Part shown: positions 1-8,157 of the stretch, one piece after another
Layout: each line of letters begins with the position of its first letter
Position numbering within the stretch: the stretch's first letter is position 1
From: Bryobacterales bacterium
GTDB taxonomy: Bacteria; Acidobacteriota; Terriglobia; Bryobacterales; Bryobacteraceae
Reading direction: 5' to 3'
DNA: 64,000 nucleotides
Assembly (NCBI GenBank): GCA_003164035.1
Contig: PLRS01000017.1
Span: 1-64,000 of the forward strand
Program-made: the position numbers and the translations under genes
The notes under the pieces: model-generated
What the model was told of the DNA's origin: nothing
Database searches by the model: none
What the model saw: only the letters and a program-made list of their open reading frames with translations

Positions 1-558
1 CTGCGCCACGAACATGACGCGATTATGGCGGGAGTTGGAACGGTGATCGCGGACGATCCGCTGCTGACGGACCGCAGCGGGCGGGCGCGGCGCAGACCGC
101 TGCTGCGGGTAATTCTGGATTCGTGGCTGCGACTTCCGGAAGCATCGCGGCTGGTGAAGTCGGCGCAGGGCGATGTGCTGGTGATTTACTCCAAGGCTGA
201 CGAGAGCCGCAAACGGGAGTTGGAGAATCTTGGGCTGCGCGTGGAAAGAGTCGCGCCCTGCCGCGACGACGAACGTCCCGATCTTGCCGATGTGATGCGG
301 CATCTGGCGAAGTACGATGTTACGAGCGTGCTGATCGAAGGCGGCGCGACGGTGAACTGGACGGCGCTGTCATCGGGCGTAGTGGATAAGTTGTTCTTGT
401 TTTACGCGCCGAAGATACTGGGCGAAGGCGCGGTGCCATTTGTGGCAAGCGGAGGACCCGGGCATGCTCACGTCGTCCTGTCTCCGCGGCACGTCAGGCT
501 GCATCAGTTTGGCGAGGATTTTGCGGTGGAAGGATATTTGCGGGACTTGTGGGACTGA
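1..558 (+). CDS. ribD: RibD reductase domain, 5' end outside window
   Basis: C-terminal half of the bifunctional riboflavin deaminase/reductase. This domain reduces the ribosylamino-pyrimidine to the ribitylamino form with NADPH. The frame is open from base 1, and the codons before the first internal ATG (base 25) already read like family sequence (LRHEHDAIMAGVGTV), so the gene starts upstream. The family signature ADDPLLTDR follows at once, and the C-terminal half has the LIEGGATVNWTAL segment of the reductase fold. The deaminase domain is not in the window. The next gene is riboflavin synthase 100 bp downstream on the same strand, which supports the assignment. Confidence 0.93.
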   Translation: MRHEHDAIMAGVGTVIADDPLLTDRSGRARRRPLLRVILDSWLRLPEASRLVKSAQGDVLVIYSKADESRKRELENLGLRVERVAPCRDDERPDLADVMRHLAKYDVTSVLIEGGATVNWTALSSGVVDKLFLFYAPKILGEGAVPFVASGGPGHAHVVLSPRHVRLHQFGEDFAVEGYLRDLWD

Positions 559-657
559 GCAGCGGCGATGATCGCCCGAAACGCGGTGGGAGTAGAGATC
601 CTTCGCTGCGCTCAGGATGACACGCCTTATAAAGTTATTTAATCGATTGGAGGACTT

Positions 658-1317
658 ATGTTTACCGGGATTGTTGAGGAGGTTGGGAAAGTTTCTAAGA
701 TCGAGGTGCGCGGGGAGAATCGGCGGATCACGATTACCGCTAAGAATACGCCGAAGGAACTGGGGACTGGACAGAGCGTTTCGGTTAGCGGCGTATGCCT
801 TACTGCGCTGGACATTCAGCCCCATTCTTTTTGCGCGGACCTGGCGCCGGAGACTTGGGCGCGGACTTCGTTATCGCGAATTCATGAGGGCGCGCTGGTG
901 AATCTTGAGTTGCCGATGAAGGCCGATGGACGCTTTGGCGGACATATTGTGCAGGGGCACGTGGACGGCGTGGGAAGGTTGATCGAGTTCGAGCGCATTG
1001 TGGATGCGGAGGGGCGCGATTCGGAGAACTGGTGGCTGCACATCGAGATTCCGCCGGACGTTGAGAAGTACACCGTGTTCAAGGGATCGATTTCGATTGA
1101 AGGGATCAGCTTGACGGTGGCGAAGCTGGAGAAGAATCGATGCACGATTGCGATTATTCCGCATACGGTTGAACTTACTAACCTGGGATCGCTGAAGCCG
1201 GGGGACCCGGTGAACCTTGAGGCCGATGTTATTGCCAAGTATGTGGAGAAGATGATGACGCGGGAGACGGGGCAGAGTTCACTTACGGTGGAGGAGTTAG
1301 TGCGGCAAGGGTTTTAG
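658..1317 (+). CDS. ribE: Riboflavin synthase, alpha subunit
   Basis: Dismutates two 6,7-dimethyl-8-ribityllumazine molecules to riboflavin plus the pyrimidine precursor, in the cytoplasm as a homotrimer. The 219-residue protein has the usual length and begins with the diagnostic MFTGIVEE. It shows the two lumazine-binding barrel repeats: the first at about residues 1-95, the second beginning near the GGHIVQGHVDGVG segment. An AGGAG-type Shine-Dalgarno (ttggaggacttATG) fixes the start. It follows ribD by 100 bp on the same strand. No FMN riboswitch fits in that short gap. Confidence 0.96.
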   Translation: MFTGIVEEVGKVSKIEVRGENRRITITAKNTPKELGTGQSVSVSGVCLTALDIQPHSFCADLAPETWARTSLSRIHEGALVNLELPMKADGRFGGHIVQGHVDGVGRLIEFERIVDAEGRDSENWWLHIEIPPDVEKYTVFKGSISIEGISLTVAKLEKNRCTIAIIPHTVELTNLGSLKPGDPVNLEADVIAKYVEKMMTRETGQSSLTVEELVRQGF

Positions 1318-1725
1318 GGGCAGTTCTCAGTTCTCGGTTCTCGGCCTTCCCGGTTTGCGTTTCACAACGAGTTTTTTTGCGGCTTGTAAAATCGTGCCCT
1401 TTCCGCTCCCGGCTGTCGCTATACAGTAATTTGAGAACTGCTCTGGCCCCCTCTCGTGTGCGGGGTTTCCATGTAGGGCATAAATTGTCAAAGATCGAGC
1501 GGTGCCGGCGCTGCGCTCTGCTAGCTGCGGTAATGTTCTTGCGGTCGCGATACGAGTAAGTGGGTTGTTGGGGAGTATGTTGGCTTGTCTAGTTGGTTTG
1601 TCTAAGAGGACACAAATTGTCCTGATTGCGTTGTTGGTTGTGTTGAAGGTCCTTCTCTGGGGGCGTGCCCCGGCGTATAGTGGCCTCGGGTCGAGATCGG
1701 CGGTTGGCTCGGCCGGGAGGAATTT
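1318..1725. other. Intergenic stretch, nothing recognised
   Basis: About 400 bp between ribE and the secreted repeat protein. It opens with a short tandem-like run of 'cagttctcggttctcgg' units and then looks like ordinary lower-GC intergenic DNA. The short reading frames on either strand show no family motif or convincing ribosome binding site. The only functional signal seen is the gggaggaatt Shine-Dalgarno just before the next gene. Confidence 0.5.
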
Positions 1726-2982
1726 ATGCCGGATGCGCACTTTCTATTCAAACGAAATGGTTCGACGCTACTGTTGCTGGCCGCTGTTGTGGGACTGCTT
1801 GTCGCTGCGATTCAGACGACGCAGGCGCAGACTTTCACCGTGCTTTACAGTTTCTGCTCGCAGGCGAACTGCGCGGACGGGGCCTCACCCACGGACGCGC
1901 TGGTAGAGGACGGGAGCGGCAATCTTTACGGCACGGCCGAGTATGGCGGCGGAGGCAAGGTCGGTACAGTTTTTGAGTTCACCACCACGGGCACGTTTAA
2001 AGTGCTGCACACATTCACGGGCGGCGCGGATGGGCAATATCCTTCGGGCCTGGTATTTGACACGAAGGGAAATCTTTACGGCACAACCTTGCAGGGCGGC
2101 ACGACCAACAACGGAGTGGTGTACGAGATCACTTCGTCGGGGACGGAAAAGGTGCTCTACAGCTTTACGGGTTTGAACGACGGCGGTTACCCGGCGGGAC
2201 CGCTGGTGCTGGACGGGGCGGGCAATCTCTATGGCGTGACGTCGGACGGGGGCCCGTACGAGTGCTTTGAAGAGTATGGCTGCGGAACGGTATTTGAGCT
2301 GTCGCCGTCTGGCGTTGAGACGACGCTCTGGGCTTTTACCGGCGGCGCGGATGATGGGAATCCGTACGCCGGAGTGGTGCGGGACGCGCAAGGCAATCTC
2401 TACGGCACGACGGGACAGTCGGGGGATTTCGGGCCATTTCCGGGAACAGTGTTTAAGCTGACGCCGGCGGGAGTGGAGACGCAACTTTACTCCTTTACGG
2501 GAGAAAAGGATGGATCGGGCCCGGAGGCCGCATTGCTGCGGGATGCCGCGGGAAATATTTATGGCACGACTTACTATGGCGGAGTGGAATCGTGCTATGA
2601 CGAGATGCAAAACGGCTGCGGCGTGGTGTTTGAGATCACGTCGAAGGGCAAGGAAAAAACAGTACACCGATTTACCGGCAAAAAGCCTGGAGGATACCCG
2701 ACGACCGGCGTTGTCGAGGACGCAGCGGGAAATCTCTATGGAACGACACCCTATGGTGGCAACAACCAGGCATGCTCCAACTACACGGCCAATGGTTGCG
2801 GCGTGATCTACGAGATACAGAAAGTGGGTGGCAAGGAAGTTGTACTCTACACGTTTACCGGAGGAGCGGACGGGAAATATCCGGCGGGGGCTTTGCTGCC
2901 GGATGGCAAGGGCAATTTCTACGGCACAAACACGCAAGGAGGAGCGGGGCTGAACGGGGTGTTGTTTAAGCTGGTGCCGTAA
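1726..2982 (+). CDS. Secreted seven-repeat 'GloVer' (TIGR03803-like) protein
   Basis: 418-residue exported protein. A signal peptide spans about residues 1-35 (basic start, Leu/Val/Ala core, then TTQAQT). The mature part is built from seven repeats of roughly 50-60 residues, each carrying a GN(L/I/F)YG(T/V).. .GG core (GNLYGTAEYGG, GNLYGTTLQGG and so on) followed by a VLYSFTG-type strand. This pattern matches the TIGR03803 repeat, common in Acidobacteria and related groups, and presumably folds as a beta-propeller. Its function is unknown and nothing in the neighbourhood suggests one. The start is supported by gggaggaattt before the ATG. Confidence 0.85.
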   Translation: MPDAHFLFKRNGSTLLLLAAVVGLLVAAIQTTQAQTFTVLYSFCSQANCADGASPTDALVEDGSGNLYGTAEYGGGGKVGTVFEFTTTGTFKVLHTFTGGADGQYPSGLVFDTKGNLYGTTLQGGTTNNGVVYEITSSGTEKVLYSFTGLNDGGYPAGPLVLDGAGNLYGVTSDGGPYECFEEYGCGTVFELSPSGVETTLWAFTGGADDGNPYAGVVRDAQGNLYGTTGQSGDFGPFPGTVFKLTPAGVETQLYSFTGEKDGSGPEAALLRDAAGNIYGTTYYGGVESCYDEMQNGCGVVFEITSKGKEKTVHRFTGKKPGGYPTTGVVEDAAGNLYGTTPYGGNNQACSNYTANGCGVIYEIQKVGGKEVVLYTFTGGADGKYPAGALLPDGKGNFYGTNTQGGAGLNGVLFKLVP

Positions 2983-3145
2983 GGACGGGTTTCGGTCGGC
3001 AAGGGCTAAAACGGGCGTCAATCAAGGCGCTGAAGGGCTCGGGTAGGTCGTGCCCTTCCCTGTTTTTGCGGGGCGGATCGTGTGCCACATAGGTCGTCGG
3101 TCATTGCGGCGGGAATATGCATTGACTCTCCGGCTTGGGGCGGTT

Positions 3146-3907
3146 CTACGCTTCGAGCTTTAGTTCGTCTAACTCCAAAAATTCCTGGATGATGGGGTGG
3201 TGGGAGTTTTCCATCTCTTTATATGTGCCGAAGAAGATGGCTTGGGCTTCGTGGAGGAAGACTACGCGGTCGGCTAACTTTTTGGCGAGGCGCATGTCGT
3301 GCGTGACCACGACCGATGTTAGGTGGAGTTGGAGTTTGAGGCGGGCGATGAGATCGCCGAGGAGGTTGCCCATGAGCGGATCGACCATGGTGGTGGGCTC
3401 GTCGTAGAGGATGCACTGGGGCTGGGCGGCCAGAGCGCGTGCAATGGCCACCGCGCGTTTGTAGCCGGTCGAAAGATCCGCCGGATACGCGTCGCGAGCC
3501 TCGGCGATATCCACAAGCTGGAGCAGGCCCGATACCACGTCTTCCTTGTTGCGGGAGTCGTAATCGTCGCGCAGTTCGAGCGAGAAGAGCACGTTTTCGG
3601 CCACGCTGAGGGAATCGAACAGGGCGCCCGACTGGAAAACCATGGTGACTTTTCGCCGCACCCGCCGCAGCTCGGCTTCGCCAAAATCGGTGACGTCTTC
3701 ATGCGCCACGATCACCCGCCCTTTGTCGGGCTTGAGGAAACCCATGATGTGCGACAGGGTAACGGATTTCCCCACGCCGCTCCGGCCGATGATGGCGACC
3801 GTCTCGCCGGGGTTGACGTTAAAATTCGTATCGACTAAAACCGGCCGGTCGAACGTCTTATAAATGTGGCGAAACTCGATGTAATGGGGGTAGGGATCGG
3901 CAGTCAT
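3146..3907 (-). CDS. mlaF: MlaF-type ABC transporter ATP-binding protein
   Basis: 253-residue ATPase of the Mla/MCE phospholipid-transport type, which energises lipid movement between inner and outer membranes. It has Walker A GRSGVGKS (about residues 41-48), the family-typical FQSGALFDSLSVAENV segment (91-106), signature LSTGYKR (145-151) and Walker B ILYDEPTT (166-173). The signature is slightly unusual, with STGYKR in place of the common SGG.. form. The ATG at 3907 overlaps the mobA stop by 4 bp (ATGA), which chooses this start over a longer upstream frame and implies translational coupling. Genes for the permease (mlaE) and MCE protein (mlaD) are not in the window. Confidence 0.85.
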   Translation of the reverse strand: MTADPYPHYIEFRHIYKTFDRPVLVDTNFNVNPGETVAIIGRSGVGKSVTLSHIMGFLKPDKGRVIVAHEDVTDFGEAELRRVRRKVTMVFQSGALFDSLSVAENVLFSLELRDDYDSRNKEDVVSGLLQLVDIAEARDAYPADLSTGYKRAVAIARALAAQPQCILYDEPTTMVDPLMGNLLGDLIARLKLQLHLTSVVVTHDMRLAKKLADRVVFLHEAQAIFFGTYKEMENSHHPIIQEFLELDELKLEA

Positions 3908-4470
3908 AAGGCGGCCCAATCTTCCGGAGTGTTCACATTTTGAAAACAAGCCGCTTCCGACGTTTCCAGCAGCTCGACAAGCAAGTCTTCGCCGGTCAGC
4001 ACAGCCATCACGCTCCGCTCTCCGGCGGCGAAAGCGCGCTCCACCCTGCGGTGGGTGGATCTCCGCCACACGGCGCAGAGCGGCTCGATCCGGGCTGCCG
4101 GACCGCTGGCGGCGATCACGTCCGGCCGGGTGACGGCGGCTTCCATGGCATCCATCAGGCGCTCCAGATACGCGGCCGTCAGGCGGGGCATGTCGCAGGC
4201 TACGATCAGGTTCGATTCCGCTTCCGTCCGCCCCAGCACCGAAACCACTGCTCCCAGCGGCCCCTGGCCCGGCCAGGCATCCGGGAGAAAGGCATACCCC
4301 AGCCGCGCGTGCGCCGGGTCCGACCCCACCAAAGTGACGCTCCCGGCCGCCTGTTCCACTCGTGCGGCCACCGCCGCCGCCATCGTGCCGTTATCGAAGG
4401 GAAGCAGGGCTTTGTCCCGTCCCATGCGGGAGCTGCGCCCTCCCGTCAGCACGTATCCCGCCCGCCTCAC
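3904..4470 (-). CDS. mobA: Molybdenum cofactor guanylyltransferase
   Basis: Attaches GMP to molybdopterin to form the MGD cofactor. The LTGGRSSRMGRDKALL nucleotide-binding loop lies near the N-terminus, and a NLIVACDMPRL metal-binding segment follows, both as in MobA. From a GTG at 4470 the protein is 188 residues, the normal family size. An ATG at 4533 would add 21 residues without homology and would overlap the Shine-Dalgarno of the divergent gene, so the GTG is preferred but not certain. It ends in a 4-bp ATGA overlap with the mlaF-like gene, an unusual partner. Confidence 0.85.
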   Translation of the reverse strand: MRRAGYVLTGGRSSRMGRDKALLPFDNGTMAAAVAARVEQAAGSVTLVGSDPAHARLGYAFLPDAWPGQGPLGAVVSVLGRTEAESNLIVACDMPRLTAAYLERLMDAMEAAVTRPDVIAASGPAARIEPLCAVWRRSTHRRVERAFAAGERSVMAVLTGEDLLVELLETSEAACFQNVNTPEDWAAL

Positions 4471-4534
4471 AGGGAAATGATACCATTGGGTTTCGGACGG
4501 CCCGCGGTTGGCGTATACTGAGGAGTAAAACATT

Positions 4535-5338
4535 TTGGTAAGGGTCTGTTCTAAACTGGCGTATATGGCGGCCGTGGCGAACGTCGGATTCTGGGTATCG
4601 GGCTTGTGGGCGGCCGATGCGGCCAATACGGCCGATGCCGTGCCCGCCGCGCGCCCGGTGAAAATCACCAGCGTGGTACAGGCAGACGCGCGCACCGGCA
4701 AGCTGGTTCGAAATGTGGTGGTAGCGCCCAGGACGGTAACCCGGCAAGCCGTGGCGGCGCGCCCCGTCGCCGCGGCGGAGGTTACGCCGCGCGTGGTGCC
4801 GCCGGCCGATGCCGTGCCGGCCGCGGCCGCCCCTGGCACCGCCGGAAACTGGAACGAAAAAGTGGCTCAAATCGCGGCTCAGCACGATCTGCCGGCCGAA
4901 CTGCTGCACTCCGTCATCAAGGTAGAGAGCAATTACAATCCTCGCGCCGTCTCGCCCAAAGGCGCCTTGGGAATGATGCAACTGATTCCGGCCACGGCCG
5001 TGCGATTCGGCGTCAGCGACGTCTTCGATCCGGTGGACAACATTCAAGGCGGGGCCCGCTACTTGCGCTACTTGCTCGACCTGTACCATGGCGACTACCC
5101 CCTCGCCCTGGCCGCCTACAACGCCGGCGAACAGGCGGTGGCCAAGTATGGCGCGGTGCCCCCATTTGCCGAAACCCAAACTTATCTGAGACTGGTGGCG
5201 AGAGAGATTCAACAGACCATGCACAGTACCGCGGCACAACCGAAGCAGACCAAACCCGCGGAAACCAAGCCGGAAGGGCCCGCCCGCATCGAGGAAATCG
5301 TGGAACCCGACGGTACAGTGCATTACGTCTCACGCTAG
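4535..5338 (+). CDS. Secreted lytic transglycosylase (SLT domain)
   Basis: 267-residue exported muramidase that cleaves peptidoglycan with formation of 1,6-anhydro ends. A signal peptide covers about residues 1-28 and an Ala/Pro/Val-rich linker runs to about 100. The SLT (GH23-like) domain follows, with catalytic Glu131 in VIKVESNYNPRAVSPKGALG and the GMMQLIPATA and AYNAGE motifs. The C-terminus ends in an EIVEPDGTVHYVSR strand. The TTG at 4535 is chosen because an AGGAG lies 9 bp upstream and it gives a basic n-region; the next ATG (4565) would remove those charges. An amidase gene follows after 12 bp, so the two probably form a cell-wall remodelling operon. Confidence 0.88.
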   Translation: MVRVCSKLAYMAAVANVGFWVSGLWAADAANTADAVPAARPVKITSVVQADARTGKLVRNVVVAPRTVTRQAVAARPVAAAEVTPRVVPPADAVPAAAAPGTAGNWNEKVAQIAAQHDLPAELLHSVIKVESNYNPRAVSPKGALGMMQLIPATAVRFGVSDVFDPVDNIQGGARYLRYLLDLYHGDYPLALAAYNAGEQAVAKYGAVPPFAETQTYLRLVAREIQQTMHSTAAQPKQTKPAETKPEGPARIEEIVEPDGTVHYVSR

Positions 5339-5350
5339 AGGCCTTTTCGC

Positions 5351-6733
5351 ATGCGATGGACGGCGGCGTTCGTGCTTTTCGTCACCGCGCTGGCGGCCCA
5401 GATGGATCGCCAGCCGGCAGTCGCGGTAACCGCGGTCCGGCATTGGACCCAGGGCTCCGTGGTGCGCATCGCCATCGAAGTGAGCGGGAATTTTCATTTT
5501 CTCAGCGACCGCCTGCATAACCCCGAACGGCTCTATTTCGATCTGGCCGACACCCGGCCGCAATTGGGCGACAAGCCATATTGGTCGGAAACCCTTGCCG
5601 ACGGCTACGTGGTGGAGCGGGTGCGCCTGGCGCAAACCACCCTCACCACCACCCGGGTAGTCCTGGACTTGAGGGGGGTGGCGGACGTCTCCACCGTACA
5701 GCTCAGCAATCCGAATCGTCTGGTGATCGAACTGCGGCCGGCCGGCAGCGGCGCCGCGTCCTTTTCGGCCGTAGCCGCATTGCGCGGTCCCCCGAACACC
5801 ATCGCCGACCCGTTGCGCGTCAGGCCTGCCCCAATCGCCATTCCAACTCCCCCAACCCCTCCGGCGATTCACCTGGAAACCGCGCCTGCGCCGCTCGCGC
5901 TCGAATGGGTGCCCCGCCCACCGCCGTTCGAAAGGGCGCTCGCCTCCTCCTCCTCGTTGCCATCTCCCGAAACCGCCAAAGCCGCGCGCCGCACCGTCGA
6001 TGGCGATACCTCGCTGGTGCGCACCCTCGGGCTGAAGATTTCCCGGGTGGCGATCGATCCCGGCCATGGAGGCCACGACCAGGGCACCCATGGTCCCAAC
6101 GGCCTGCTCGAAAAGGACGTCGTGCTCGACATCTCCCTGCGTCTGGGCAAGCTGATCGAAGACAAGCTGGGAGCGCAGGTGATCTACACCCGCACCGACG
6201 ATAGCTACGTGCCGCTCGAAGCCCGCACCACCCTGGCCAACGAAAAGAAGGCCGATCTGTTCCTTTCCATCCACGGCAATTCCTCGCCGGTCCCGCGGAT
6301 CGTCGGCACCGAGACCTACTATCTGAACTTTTCCGATTCCCACGACGCGCTGGACGTGGCCGCGCGCGAAAACGCCAGCTCGCAGAAGTCCATCTCCGAG
6401 TTGCACGACCTGATTCAGAAGATCAGTCTGCACGACAAGCTGGAGGAATCCCGCGAGTTTGCCACCCGCATTCAGAACGCCCTGTTCCAGCTCACCGCGC
6501 GCAACTTCCCGGCCGAGCACAGCCGCGGCATCAAGCGCGCCCCGTTCGTGGTGCTGATCGGCGCCGACATGCCTTCCGTATTGGCCGAAATCGGATTTCT
6601 GACCAGTGTCCGCGAGGAAGCCCTGTTGCGGCGCCCGGACTACCGCCAGAAAGTCGCCGAGGCGCTGTTTCAAGGCGTGTCCCGCTACGCCGACGGCCTG
6701 AGCCATTTCCAGGTGGCCACCCGCTCGCAATGA
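5351..6733 (+). CDS. N-acetylmuramoyl-L-alanine amidase with AMIN domain
   Basis: 460-residue periplasmic amidase (Amidase_3, AmiC-like) that removes stem peptides from peptidoglycan. A short signal peptide is followed by an AMIN domain (about 25-120) that binds the wall. A Pro-rich linker (about 150-215) leads to the zinc amidase domain from about 230, with VAIDPGHGGHDQG, the LLEKDVVLDI glutamate region, LFLSIHGNS and a terminal VLAEIGFLT. These carry the usual zinc ligands (His, Glu, His) and catalytic Glu. It lies 12 bp after the transglycosylase, which suggests joint turnover of glycan and peptide. The start has only a weak ribosome site (gaggcctttt). Confidence 0.92.
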   Translation: MRWTAAFVLFVTALAAQMDRQPAVAVTAVRHWTQGSVVRIAIEVSGNFHFLSDRLHNPERLYFDLADTRPQLGDKPYWSETLADGYVVERVRLAQTTLTTTRVVLDLRGVADVSTVQLSNPNRLVIELRPAGSGAASFSAVAALRGPPNTIADPLRVRPAPIAIPTPPTPPAIHLETAPAPLALEWVPRPPPFERALASSSSLPSPETAKAARRTVDGDTSLVRTLGLKISRVAIDPGHGGHDQGTHGPNGLLEKDVVLDISLRLGKLIEDKLGAQVIYTRTDDSYVPLEARTTLANEKKADLFLSIHGNSSPVPRIVGTETYYLNFSDSHDALDVAARENASSQKSISELHDLIQKISLHDKLEESREFATRIQNALFQLTARNFPAEHSRGIKRAPFVVLIGADMPSVLAEIGFLTSVREEALLRRPDYRQKVAEALFQGVSRYADGLSHFQVATRSQ

Positions 6734-6770
6734 AAAGCTGTCAGCTTTCAGATGGGCGGCTTAGTACACC

Positions 6771-6911
6771 GCTTCGGAAGTTCGCTAACGTATTTGCGTG
6801 CAACCGCTCCCTGACGGTCGCGGCTCGGAAACGCGCGAAACCGAGCCGCGACCGTGAGGGAGCGGTTGCCGGATACGAGCTTGCAATTGCGAAAGCGAGT
6901 ACTTAGCTGAG
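6771..6911. repeat. Palindromic repeat, family A (with flanking sequence)
   Basis: Two 28-nt arms (6801-6828 and 6841-6868) are inverted copies of each other with one mismatch, separated by a 12-nt loop. The arm core (caaccgctccctgacggtcg and on) recurs at 10366-10435, 20704-20793 and 60979-61068. The flanks here (gcttcgga.. to ..acttagctgag) also match a degraded copy at 31149-31249, so the full unit is about 140 bp. It fills the gap between the amidase and the glutamine amidotransferase. A REP- or MITE-like element is the simplest reading. Confidence 0.8.
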
Positions 6912-6936
6912 TGCTGATCGTTGAAAGCTCTTTCCC

Positions 6937-7623
6937 ATGCGCATTCTCGTCTTTCGTCACGTCGAATTCGAATCTCTCGGTTGGATAGAACCGGCTCTCG
7001 CCGCCCGCGGCATCTCCATCGACTACGCCGACCTGTATCGTCCTGCCGCGCCCTTGCCCTCGCTCGACCGTTACGCCGGAATGATCTTCATGGGAGGTCC
7101 CATGTCGGCGAACGACCCGCTCGACTACCTGGCGTGGGAATCGCGGGCGATCGCCCAGGCTCTGGAGCGCAACCTGGCCATCCTGGGCGTGTGCCTGGGC
7201 GCGCAGCTCATTGCCAAAACCCTGGGCGCCAGGGTTTACCCCAATGGGCGAAAGGAAATCGGCTGGTTCGATATTCACTTCACCCCGGCCGCGGCTCGGG
7301 ACCCGCTTTTCCATGGATTGAGCGGACCGGAAACCGTCTTTCACTGGCACGGCGAAACCTTCGATCTGCCGGAAGCGGCCGTATCGCTGGCCTGGTCCGA
7401 AGCCTGCCGCCAGCAGGCATTCCGCTATGGCCGCAGCGCCTGGGGCCTCCAGTTCCACCTGGAAGTAACCCCCGCCATGGTGGCCGACTGGTGCCGCCAG
7501 GATGCCAACTGCGGCGATCTCCGGGAATTGGATGTGCTTCCCCCTCCCTCGGCCCATGCCGAGCGCCTGAAAGCCTTGTCCGATCTCGTCTTTGGCCGCT
7601 GGTGCGAGATGCTGGAGGGGTAG
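6937..7623 (+). CDS. Class I glutamine amidotransferase-like protein
   Basis: 228-residue stand-alone class I GATase domain of the GMP-synthase-like type, which releases ammonia from glutamine. The triad is visible: Cys86 in GVCLGAQL, and His174 and Glu176 in LQFHLEVTP. A family-typical VFHWHGETFDLP segment lies at about 134-145. There is no synthetase domain and no neighbouring partner, so the acceptor substrate cannot be named. Related stand-alone proteins have been linked to gamma-glutamyl conjugate hydrolysis, but that is family knowledge and not shown here. Confidence 0.85.
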   Translation: MRILVFRHVEFESLGWIEPALAARGISIDYADLYRPAAPLPSLDRYAGMIFMGGPMSANDPLDYLAWESRAIAQALERNLAILGVCLGAQLIAKTLGARVYPNGRKEIGWFDIHFTPAAARDPLFHGLSGPETVFHWHGETFDLPEAAVSLAWSEACRQQAFRYGRSAWGLQFHLEVTPAMVADWCRQDANCGDLRELDVLPPPSAHAERLKALSDLVFGRWCEMLEG

Positions 7624-7725
7624 CGCCCGGCAGCCTGGGAGCCGGTCGATACCCCCAATTCCCCTCGTCAATGCCTCCTTTGGGGGGATTGTTTCTTCGA
7701 TCATGATCTAACAGAATAATGGTAG

Positions 7726-8100
7726 GTGACTTACTTGAGCGATCTGTTGTGCGGGACCGCTGAGCCCCTTCGCGCGGAGACCTGTTCGATTGTGGTTGTC
7801 GAGGACCCGCAGATTCAAAAGCTAATTCAGGGCCTGTTGGGCAGAAGTGGTTACCATGCCCAGGCAGCCGCGCAGGACTACCGCCGGACCTTGCTGGAAG
7901 GTGGGAACCTGCCGAGCGTACTGATCACCAATCAACCTTCCCTTTTTCTGGCGTTCGCCGACGAACTGCCGCTCCTCTATGTGGCCGCCATGCCGGACCT
8001 CCGGTTGGCCGCGATGTTTCGCCGCTGCCGCGTCTTGCGCAAGCCCTTTCACACCGCCGAGTTGGTCGCTTCCGTCGATCGATTGATCCACGCCGCCTGA
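7726..8100 (+). CDS. Degenerate response-regulator receiver-like protein
   Basis: 124-residue protein with a receiver-like layout: a first strand ending in IVVVED, a strand VLITN where the phospho-acceptor Asp should be, and a C-terminal RKPF with the conserved Lys and Pro. The Asp position appears to be Asn or Thr, so phosphorylation is unlikely. No output domain is fused. The GTG at 7726 is the longest start; a TTG at 7735 is possible. A signalling protein that works without phosphorylation is a plausible reading, but family membership rests on pattern only. Confidence 0.55.
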   Translation: MTYLSDLLCGTAEPLRAETCSIVVVEDPQIQKLIQGLLGRSGYHAQAAAQDYRRTLLEGGNLPSVLITNQPSLFLAFADELPLLYVAAMPDLRLAAMFRRCRVLRKPFHTAELVASVDRLIHAA

Positions 8101-8157
8101 CCCGCCCCGTGGGGTGCCCGGAAGACCTCAGGGTGAAGGAGCTATCCTTGATAACGG

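Noticed and set aside
370-825. 151-codon frame on the minus strand
   Set aside because: It covers the end of ribD and the start of ribE, both clear genes, and shows no family motif.
5330-6730. 466-codon frame antisense to the amidase
   Set aside because: A shadow of a high-GC gene: the + strand frame has AMIN and amidase motifs; the antisense protein is Gly/Arg/His-rich without any domain.
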